64,000 bases of DNA, from positions 3,244,701-3,308,700 of the forward strand of contig NC_040016.1 of NCBI RefSeq assembly GCF_000972845.2, written 5' to 3'. The notes beneath the pieces are model-generated. The model saw only the letters and a list, made by a program, of their open reading frames with translations. It ran no database searches and was not told the origin of the DNA. This document shows, one piece after another, positions 55,401 to 64,000 of the stretch (position 1 is its first letter; every line of letters starts with the position of its first letter). Source of the stretch: Larimichthys crocea (Eukaryota > Chordata > Actinopteri > Sciaenidae). A program made the position numbers and the translations under genes.

Positions 55401-58400
55401 TTTTTAGAACCTTTTGGCTGTTTTGCTCATGTGCTAAAGTGTTGACAACAAGGGGGTCGTGTTAACCTTCAGTCCTCTCAGCGGACACCTCTCTGCTTCT
55501 CTGTGTGTCTCTATGTCTGTCACTCTCTCTCCCCACTTATGGTCAGAGTCTGTGTGACCCCGGGGTGGCCCAGTGTATATTTGTTAGGAAGCCGCTGCCT
55601 GACCGTGGTGCAACTTGCAGTAGAATGTCTTTGTGAGGTTTTTTTGGGTTGTTTCTTTCTTGGAAACTAATTAACTCTGGACTGAAATGACTGTGTTGTG
55701 ATGAAATGAATATGTTGTGGAATAGCAGTGGAAATTATTTTGAGTGTGCTATTTCATTGTTGTACACTGTTACTAAAAATAGCAAATGATGAGAGCTTCC
55801 TTTGAAAACTCCAACCCTTCTATGCTTATGGTGTGGGTGCACACGCATGAGACCAGTGTTTGATGATGTTTGGGAAGCATTGTGTACTTTAATTTCCCTC
55901 CGAGGCAAAGATATTTCATTTTGGATGCAAGCGCTTCGTGATGAACGTTTCTCTTTCTTTCTTCTATTTTTGTCCTTCAATCCACGACCTGCTATCACCC
56001 TAACCTTTTCTGCTGTCGTGCTGCCTTTTATCAGTTTGCACAGTATCTAAGAAGCTCGAGCAGGAAATGAAGCTCTTGACCCGTTGGCCGGTTCTATTTC
56101 AGGCTGAGTTGGCATGATTCACAAATGCTGCTTATTTGTTGTCGAGGCAAGCCGCTCACTACTTTCAGAGAAAGATTTCGATGTTCCCACCTGTCTTTCC
56201 TTTTGTCCTGACTCATGGCCCAATCACTGCCACTGTTACAGCGTTTGATCAAAGTTTTGCGGATGCTTTGATGCATCATCTGAGTTAACTTTTAGTTTTT
56301 TTTCATTATTATTATTATTATTATTATTATTGTTATTATTATTATTCAAGCTTTATTGTATAGAAGCAGCTGAAGAGTGACAGGAATGTAGGGAGGGAGA
56401 GATGGGGAATACATGCAGCAAAGGGCCACAGGTCAGATTCGAACCCTGGGCTACTGCGGCAAGGACTAAGCCTTTGTACATGGGGGCGGCTGCTCTACCA
56501 ACTGAGCTAAACCAAGCCCCTAACTTCTATGTTTGAATGTCATTCCAGAGAGAAGACACAGTTCAGTTGGCAAGCCAGCCTCCACCTCGCCCTTCCCCGT
56601 GTCGGCCAGGAACCGGAGCAGCGGACTTGGGCCTGGATTGGGCTCGGGGTCTGTAGCTGGAGTGGCAAGTGGAGGCATTCTCAGTCGACCTTCCACCACT
56701 GCATCCAGTTTATCCTCCTCTTCAACGTCCTCCGCCTCATCCAATCCCAAACTGCTAAAACCAGCCAAAGAGAAGCTGCCAGGCACTCAGCGAAGACCCC
56801 CCTATCCACCCTTTAGGATGATCCAGCCAGAGAAGATGTAAGTTTCACCGTGTAACATTTGCAGTACTGTGTGTTACAAGTGAAAGTTTAAGCTGGCAAC
56901 TTGATTTTTTTTGCCTCAAGTATTCGTTTAATCATTAGTTTCGTTTAAGTAGTCACTTGCATTCCGCCCTGGGGAACGTGTTCTGCATGTGACGCACGCG
57001 ACTCAGAGTCAAAAAGTTGGCACTATGGAAGAGAGCGAAGAGACCGTCCACAAAAGACCAAGGATGTCCAACATTTGGGATCAGTTGTTTGGTTTTCACA
57101 GGCCTGTCGTTTCTGTCACACATTATGCAATAGTATTGTAGTGACCACGGAATAATGGAGCTATGAAGCATGAGCTGGTTTTGCTGGTCTTTGTTCCTCA
57201 GCTTGAACACAAGCTACTGTGGGCCGTAGACACACGTGGACACGTGGGACACCCCCCCCCACAGGTCCTCCGCTAATCCCAGCTGGCTACTTTGCCTTTA
57301 TCGTTGCCATGGCAACTACCATGACTGACAGGCTTCACAGCCTCTGATAACACCCCATACACTGTAGTACAACCTAACTGAACACAACTCAAACAGCCGC
57401 AGTGTATACACGGTCCGTTACAGTATTTTTGTTTAAAAATGCAAAAAAAAGTAATCTGATTACTCGATTAATTGCTGAAATATTCGATAGAATACTCGAC
57501 TTCAAACTTAATCGATAGCTGCAGCCCTACTTTGATTTATCTAAATGTTGACTGAATGTTTCTGACACAATGAAAGAACAGCTGAAGTCTATTTACTCTG
57601 ACATGCCCGTTTTTCATTGATTGATTGATCCAAATCCTGAACGAGTGAATCGATAGCAATATGTGTGTATTTTGCCGACCATTAGAAAACATAGTTGTTT
57701 GCATCTTTGTGCCTTTATGATTTGTTATATTCACAAACTCTCATTTCGTGCCGACGGTGTAGGCTCTATTTCAGCCAGGATCAGTCAGAAGTAGTAATAT
57801 ATTTTGATAGCTCTTTTTTTGTTTCTTCTAAGTCTTGATAAATGGTGGATTATATTAGATTTATGTTTTGTCCTCCCAGCCCCATCCATGCGTGCACATC
57901 TGTCTCTTACCATGCGTTTCTCACTGGCTCCGTGTTTCTAACTCTCAGCTTCCTCCTTGCTGCCCTCTTCATCTCTGTAACCTTCTCTTCCAGCCTCACC
58001 TCGGCTGTCAAGGTGGAGAAGATGCATCTGAGGGTGGAACCGTCAGCTAAGCTGGTGCAGGCTCCATCAGCCCCCGCCACCACCTCATCCTCCTCTACAT
58101 CCTCCTCTAGCACCACTGTGAGCTCCAACACTACCACCATCACCACCTCCTCATCATCATCAGCCCTTAAACCAGGCCTTAACTGTCCCTCCATACCAAA
58201 GCCTCCATTACTGGCCCCGGGTCAGATTCCCAACGGCAAGGGCCATCTCTCAGTCCTCTCAGACAAGAAGCAGGACAGCAGCAGCAGTGCCAGTAGCAGA
58301 CGCCACCTTAACAAGAAAGTGAACGGTGAGTTGGAGGGAGGAATGGAGGGTAACCTACTGTTACAGTTCTGTTCTGTTGTCAGGTCTGATTCATGAATTC

Positions 58401-61400
58401 AGTTTAGATTATGACACACATACATATTTTGACACTGCCTCTTTAGATGTAAATGTATTAAATATGCATGTTTTTACATAACACAACTTACCAGAGCAGA
58501 TAATTTGTCACAGTGTGTGTAAGTAACAGTTTTCCTCCCACTCACTCTTCTCCCTCAGAACGTGAGTTCAATCCAGATATTCACTGTGGTGTTGTGGATA
58601 CGACAGCTCGGAAACCATGCACAAGATCCCTAACATGCAAGGTAACCGGTCCCTCTGCTTTGCTCTCATTTAAAACATAAACATGTCAATATTCTACAGA
58701 CCCTTAAAGTGGAACTATTTGTTTCTAAATCTCCTCACTGTTTGTGTAAAGAGCTGTGAACTATAGCGATACTGCAGCTATTGTGAATATTTTTCAAAAG
58801 AGGATAAACAGTGTTTGGATGTACTTGTGAAGGCAGTGTCAAGTTTTAAACTTCTAGGTGGGTGTTTGTGGATGTTGCTGTCAACTTCTTTGGTACAGTG
58901 CTGACTGGGGCACGACATAGCCTGCAAACTTTCATACAAAAGCCTTCCCCTGTTTAAAGGCCTACATAGTGTTGTTTATGTAGCGTTATGTAACGTTCAG
59001 CATGTAGCTGTTAAATTTGTATTCCTCTCAGACCGTGGAAGTTAGCGTGCTTGGTTTGCTAGCTTTCACTTGGAAAATGGGAACTAGTTTGCTTAGCCTG
59101 CTAATGTTAGTGCTGATTTCCAATGGACGTTCATTTATCATAGTTGGACACCTGCTAAAGTGCCTCCTGCATAGTCAGCACTGTTGTCCCACATTATAGA
59201 AAGACAAGACTGATTTGTTGTGGTGATCGTAACCTCAGCAGAAAAATATGGAGCAATGTATGGCATGGTAATCCTTGATGCAAATTACAGATGTGACTAA
59301 CAAATGTGTAAGAATGTTGGGCCTCCAGCTGGTTAACTGCTTTGGTGGCTGTTGGAATTTAAGTGTTGTGAACAATTGTAGCGCCCGCCCCCGCAGTTAC
59401 TGCACAAATCTAAAATGCCAGTACCAACATTATCAGTCAGAACCAAGAATTCCCACACCATGGAGAACACTTACGGAGGGGGTGATGCCAAAGCCAGAAA
59501 GATGGATAAAACTGCAATTTTGACCAAAGAAGTTTAAAAATATTACCAAGGATGTACATTTACTCTATATATAGATTTTAGGAAATGTTGCTTAAAGAGG
59601 AATAAACTGTGGATTTGTTGGTGACTATTTTCAGCTGCAGATTTGGGGCACTATTTTCGGAAAGCAAGACAGACTGAGACAAAACAAACTACAGTGTCTG
59701 TGTTCAACATACTATAATGAAGGGACATGTTTCCCAGTGCAACAGTGTGGCACCTTAATGTAATTTTAATGCAAAGTTTTTGGATGATGGTCTGTATTGC
59801 ACAGAGGGACAAGCTATATAAAACTTTAAAATCACAGACACATTTTTTTGTAGGATCAATGTATTTGTTGCCAATTATACACATGTAGAATATCACCTAT
59901 TAAGTTTGTAACAGGATGGTCGTGCTCATTTTCAGCACATAAACACATGCAGATAGACAGAATACTTACTGACCTTTGATCTTCACCGATCTTCCACCAG
60001 ACACATTCCTTAAGCCAGCGAAGGGCGGTGCCAGGGCGGAGGAAGCGCTTTGACACACTGCTGGCAGAGCACAAGAACAGAGCAAGGGAGCGGGAGAGGG
60101 ACAGAGAACTCCACCAACCCCATTCCCAACAAAACCCCTCTCTCAGGGACCCACACCCCTCCTCCCACCTCGCCGCTGCCCATGACACCCATCAGGTTGC
60201 TCATGGCAACGGCCCCACCCCAGACGCCACTAAGCCTTTGCCAGTCGGCAAGCCCAAATTTCACAGCCCTGGTCTTCCACGGTATGTCCTGCTCCAGATC
60301 TTTATTTAGTCTTGTATGTGCTGGTTGCTTGTGGTTGCATCAGACAAACTAGACTTCAAAACATTTTGCATTGTTCTCTGAAACCGTTTTTATGTTGGAA
60401 AGTTGAAAATGACCCAATATGTTGCCTTTCCATCAGACTAAACAGCAGTCACGGAGGTGGTACCCCCGGAGACCCTGCAGTAGTCCATGAGTCACCACAC
60501 CATCCCCAAACTACGCCCGATGGGTTTTCCCGACCTTCCAGTGACGAAGGGGAGAATGAGGAGCGGGAGGACAATGCTGACAAACTGGACTGTCACTATT
60601 CAGGTTATCACCCTCGACCGGCAGCTGTAAGTGCACTCTACCACTTTAAAAATATATATTAAAATATATTTGTCATTAATGTTGCGATGAATTTATACTT
60701 CCCATATAATAATATGATTCCCCCCTCTGTTTCCAGTTCTGTACATTTGGAAGTCGACTGTTTGGGAGAGGCTGTTATTCGTTTGACCGGCGATGGGACA
60801 GAGTGCGATGTGCCCTCACCACAATGATGGACAAGCATGTCAACTCTCAAATGTGGAAGTAAGTCTGTCTAGCTCAGATTTTAATACGGTCGTGGGACAT
60901 AACAATTAAGCTTTCTTATCTTTTTATAGTCAGCATTTGTGCCTTAATGACAGCATAGCTAATGATTGATATTCTTCCTTGTTGCAGGAAAATCCCCTTG
61001 GCCTTGGAGAACTCCTCCTCTGTTGCACCTACCCATAGGACAAGCACAAATTCCCATGGTAGCACTCCCTCTTCAGGCTTCCTGGGCCCCCCTGCCACCT
61101 TGCCCCAGACTCCTTATAGCCAATCCTACGAGGGCAAGTCCGTGCTCTCCTATGGGACCACCTTAAATGCCCGCAGCTCCCCACAGGGCGGGGCTGAGCA
61201 CCCGGCCTACGGCATTACGCAGGCCCGACAAGTGTCTTCGTCGCCGCAGATGCCTTCAGCCCACTCGTCCTCATCCTCTTCTTCTTCAGCTCCTTCCCTA
61301 GCCTCAGGCCGGGCGCTTAAGTCCCGTTCCTCCAGCAGCAGCACTACCAAGTCATCATCGTCCTTCAGGCCCAAGGAGATCTCTTCTGGCTCCTCTACAC

Positions 61401-62586
61401 CAGTCATCCCCAACTCCACTGGTGGGGGCAGTGGAGCCAACAGTAACAGTAGCAGCACTAGCTTAGGCTCGGGGAAGAAGAGGAAGAACAGCTCTATTCT
61501 CTCTTCATCCCATGGCCCCTCTGAATCCTCCTCTTCTAATGCCAACTACTCTTCCTCCTCTTACAAGAAGAACTGTGCAAATGTCGGCAGCTCAGGGAGC
61601 ACTTACCACCACAGCTCATTAGGTCCTTCATCCTCATCGTCATTATCCTCCTCCCACAGTGGAGTCCACAGTGTGGGGCTCAACTGTGGCCCCACTGTGC
61701 GGACCAACTCACTTAGCCTCAAGGCCGAACCTTCTGGAGGTTCAGCAGGCGGCTCCTCGGGGCCGCCAGCACGAGGTCCTCCCTCGGGCAGCCCTGCAGA
61801 GTCCATCAAGCGCATGAGTGTGGTAATGAACAGCAGTGACTCCACCCTTTCCTTGGGGCCCTTTGTGCATCACCAGTCCTCATCCGACCACCACACCAGC
61901 TTCAGCCACCACTCGTCAGATGGTCGCCTGGAGGGAAAGAAGCGCAAGAGCTCTCCAGCCTCCAGCGGCATTAATAGTGGAGGCGGTGCAGGAGGGCTTG
62001 GAGGAGGAGGAGGAGGAGGAGGGGGAGCTGGACCAGGTAGACCCAAAGTGGCCAAGTCACCTGCCATTAACAACATCCATGGGAAGCATGGGCGGAGCAT
62101 TCCAGGGACACCAGGGCTACCTAACAACTCCCATTTACATCAGGTGGGCTTTGAAACAGTCAGGATTCATTTTCATTTAATTCTTAAAATTACACATATG
62201 GCTCCAAATGACTTAGAATAACAAGGCTGAGCAACGATTACTTTGTGAGCACGGAAAAAAACTACATCACCCATGAAAAAACTACAAGGGTACTTACATC
62301 TTTGTCATTTAGTTTTGTCCACATTTCCATAAAATTTACCAGAAATCTCCTGTTGTTTAAAAACTGAACTGCGTTCAGTCTACTCTGTCCCACTGACATT
62401 ACAAATGTGTCTGTGTTAGCAACTCACGTGGAGCTTCACGTTGATCCTGAGGCAGTCTATGCTGATAACAAACAAAAACTCATTTTGAGGTTTTTCTACC
62501 AGGATGCAGAAGAATGTGGTACTATTTTAGCACTGCTGAACAACAATGTTTTTCTTCTTCTTCCGCAGCCAAAGGCTCGTCCCTGA
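45880..62586 (+). CDS. atxn7: Ataxin-7 (SAGA complex deubiquitinase-module subunit)
   Basis: Anchors the deubiquitinating module (USP22, ATXN7L3, ENY2) to the SAGA histone acetyltransferase complex in the nucleus; expansion of its polyglutamine causes SCA7 in humans. Coding exons: 45880-46090, 46290-46358, 51766-51870, 56549-56837, 57994-58325, 58559-58641, 60001-60281, 60437-60626, 60737-60858, 60988-62143 and 62569-62586. The total is 951 aa (human 892). The N-terminus [12 protein letters not shown] is followed by a short glutamine run (Q5 at 23-27). A C2H2-like finger uses C112, C115, H127 and H132 (VMCSHC...HYERRH). The SCA7 domain spans about 337-396 with ligands C345, C356, C362 and H365. 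Basic stretches (KKRKNSS, GKKRKSS) look like nuclear signals. Residues 650-790 are Ser-rich and about 890-905 are Gly-rich. The last 5-codon exon encodes PKARP, as in human. All introns are GT-AG. Confidence 0.97.
45946..45960 (+). repeat. atxn7: Short ATXN7 CAG/polyglutamine tract (5 CAG)
   Basis: Five pure CAG codons (Gln 23-27) are preceded by CAG CAG CTG AAG. This is the position of the expandable repeat in human ATXN7, here short and interrupted. Confidence 0.95.
46359..51765 (+). other. ATXN7 intron 2
   Basis: 5.4 kb with no other gene. It starts with a (TC)n run at 46370-46399, 11 bp after the donor, and a (CA)n run near 46437-46459. Around 49160-49500 is a pyrimidine-rich tract (CTC/CCT, T-run) that leaves several frames open by composition. 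The part 50440-50580 is moderately GC-rich and could be regulatory. Confidence 0.65.
46370..46399. repeat. (TC)n microsatellite next to ATXN7 exon 2
   Basis: CT/TC dinucleotide run close behind the exon-2 donor, followed about 40 bases later by (CA)n. Confidence 0.95.
53144..53440. mobile_element. Dispersed teleost repeat (retrotransposon-type)
   Basis: The string CATCCATCCATTATCTGTAA, then GGGGCTGGAGCCTATCCCAG, CAATTTAGAGTCACCAGTTA and TTTGGACTGTGGGAGGAAGC is a very common interspersed repeat of fish genomes. Recognition is by motif order. The family is not assigned and no target duplication was determined. Confidence 0.7.
56305..56345. repeat. (ATT)n microsatellite, probable SINE tail
   Basis: About 13 ATT-type units with one GTT variant directly beside the minus-strand SINE, where its A/T-rich 3' tail would lie. 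Confidence 0.85.
56346..56518 (-). mobile_element. tRNA-derived SINE (minus strand)
   Basis: Read on the minus strand, the element starts TAGCTCAGTTGGTAGAGC (A box, 56491-56509), has GGTTCGAATC (B box, 56436-56445), then TGCGGCCC-like GGCCCTTTGCTGCATGTA and a tail toward the (ATT)n run. This is the plan of the common tRNA-headed fish SINEs. It ends only 30 bp before the ATXN7 exon-4 acceptor. It is not a functional tRNA gene, since no cloverleaf 3' half is preserved. Confidence 0.85.
56838..57993 (+). other. ATXN7 intron 4
   Basis: 1.16 kb with no other gene and no clear repeat. The 184-codon open frame 57842-58396 is mostly the real exon at 57994-58325 read through at both ends. Confidence 0.75.
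58642..60000 (+). other. ATXN7 intron 6
   Basis: 1.36 kb splitting the SCA7 domain between its C362 and H365 ligands. No gene or well-defined repeat is seen. Confidence 0.75.
62144..62568 (+). other. Last ATXN7 intron
   Basis: Starts GTGGGC and ends TTCCGCAG. It separates the large Ser-rich exon from the tiny terminal coding exon. No other feature is seen. Confidence 0.8.
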
Positions 62587-64000
62587 CAGCGGTGTCTGGC
62601 TTCTGTGTATGGAACCGGCAGGCGGACGGGGAATAGTCCGGAGCAGTCCGCATGTTGCTCTGGACTGCACGAGGCCTTCTAAAAAAAAAAAAAAAAAAAA
62701 ATCAAACCCACATTACTCTCAGCTTCCCACAATCCTCAGGGTGGAGATGATCTGGACTGCCCAGTGAAGTCAATGTGGTCCTTACTATTTCTCCCAAAGC
62801 CATGTGTGTGTGTGTGTGTGTGTGAGAGAGAGTGTGAGCGAGTATGATTGATTGTGAGTGAAGGAGAGGGAGGGCGGTGGTACTGTATCGGGATAGCGTG
62901 GAGTGCCAGGGGTCTAATGAGCGAGCCAAGACCCCCCACGCAAAGTATTGTCCCAGTATTCTGAGAGGTCTTCCTGTCTGGTTGGAACAATAGCAACAGC
63001 CATGGGTCTCTTGAGCTGCGGTTCAAAGCTCATTGGGTTCAGGTTAAGGGCTGCCGCAACAAGCCGTCATGTCGCTGAGCAACTGGGGAGACAACAAGCC
63101 AATCTCTTCTGCAGAATGAATGTGTGTGCATGCGTGTACGAGTATTTTTCTCATGTCAGATTCTGCTGGACTACTGGAATTTCCAACTTAATTACACCCC
63201 CAGCGCCTGATCTCAGAAGCCTTGGAAGGAGAGAAGGAGGAGCAGCAAACTGTTACTTGCAACACCTTAAACAACACACAATCACCTTGTCGTTTCACTT
63301 TCCGTTAGTCTGACTCTCTGGTGACACGTCGAGTAACCTTGGGTTGCACGCGGTAGCCTGAGAGGAGCCCATAGGAACGATCTGGTCTGTTCTTTTATTA
63401 TCCAGAATAATTATGCAAGTGTTACCTTTTTATGATTTCTTATGAGCTTTTTACACTGAACTACAAAGAATCTTTGTAGACATGGTGGAGACAGTTGTGC
63501 TTTCAAATGTGAAAAGGACGCCTGATGTGCCCATTCGATTGAATCTTTTGTCAGCGGAGATAGCTTGGTCTTGAGGACACCTGTTAATTTTCTGAATCTT
63601 TTCAATGTGCAAAATGATCGCCACAGTAGACCTACCCCCAACTGTGAACAGCACTAAATAACTACTTTCTCCACAGGCACTGCTTAGTTGTCCACAAAGC
63701 TAGCCAAAAGCTGCTATCAGCTTTGCCAACTACTTTTTTTTTTTTTTTGTTGTTGTTGTTGTTTTTTAAAGGTGGGCAGTCTTGCTCATGAAGCGGTGAT
63801 TGTGCATTGCCTGTGTGGATATGAAGAAAATCTGTGCAAACTGTATTGTTATTGCCACAACTTACCTACTTTTTACCCATATAGCTGTGTGAAATCCACA
63901 GCCGGCGTGGGCAGATGTGAATTGTAATGTTTATTTTTTCCTACATAGGGAATCAGGTATGGTACGTCTTAACTGGAGCAAACTTTATGCACGTCACATG
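62587..64000 (+). other. atxn7: ATXN7 3' UTR and downstream DNA
   Basis: Sequence after the TGA. It contains an A21 run (62681-62701), a (TG)n/(GA)n stretch near 62806-62830 and a T-run near 63735-63750. No convincing AATAAA was placed, so the UTR may run past the window. No other gene is recognised. Confidence 0.5.

Larger units (their letters stand above)
51871..56548 (+). other. ATXN7 intron 3
   Basis: 4.7 kb holding a (CA)n run near 51889-51904, a dispersed teleost repeat (about 53144-53440), a GC-rich candidate regulatory stretch (about 54150-54560), an (ATT)n run and a tRNA-derived SINE close to the acceptor. The 170-codon minus-strand frame at 54727-55239 has no domain. Confidence 0.65.

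Noticed and set aside
56436..56509. tRNA gene
   Set aside because: A and B boxes are present, but the acceptor stem and 3' half are absent and the body continues as a SINE with an (ATT)n tail.
60028..60352. Independent small genes in ATXN7 exons (several frames at 60-62 kb)
   Set aside because: They are alternate-frame shadows of the SCA7-domain and Ser-rich exons of ATXN7.

Overview
The window is vertebrate nuclear DNA from a teleost fish, probably a spiny-rayed (percomorph) species. The evidence is multi-exon genes with GT-AG introns, high AT content, abundant (TG)n/(CA)n microsatellites, teleost-type interspersed repeats, and protein sequences closest in character to fish Mx, synaptoporin, THOC7 and ataxin-7. 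The species call is inference. All exon joins below were assembled by hand from the sequence; every intron used is GT-AG and the phases close.

Layout: (1) 1-2758, intergenic DNA with a 10-N assembly gap. (2) 2759-22194, synpr (synaptoporin), plus strand, with two alternative N-termini 16 kb apart; its 3' UTR runs to about 23.5 kb. (3) 23.5-26.8 kb, intergenic. (4) 26.8-29.0 kb, a broken, GTPase-less tandem copy of Mx, invaded by retroelement-like DNA. (5) 29927-35292, an intact 12-exon Mx dynamin-like GTPase of 629 aa. (6) 35914-38073, thoc7 on the minus strand, 8 exons, 203 aa, convergent with Mx. (7) 38.1-45.8 kb, the thoc7 promoter, a LINE-like repeat and the probable ATXN7 5' region. (8) 45880-62586, atxn7, plus strand, 11 coding exons, 951 aa, followed by 3' UTR to the window end.

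The order SYNPR-THOC7-ATXN7 matches human 3p14, so this is an ancient vertebrate synteny block. The interferon-type Mx gene and its relic sit inside the block, between synpr and thoc7, where mammals do not have MX. The genes do not form a pathway: synpr is a synaptic vesicle membrane protein, Mx an antiviral GTPase, THOC7 an mRNA-export factor and ATXN7 a SAGA subunit.

Mobile DNA: three non-autonomous hAT-type elements can be bounded by 8-bp target duplications (4647-5181, 13319-13932, 31535-31881). There is also a tRNA-derived SINE (about 56346-56518), LINE-like and other teleost repeats, and several microsatellites. I did not find a wholly new system. The most interesting object is the stalk-only Mx relic, which keeps about 240 codons open across intact splice sites and has a shortened L4 loop.
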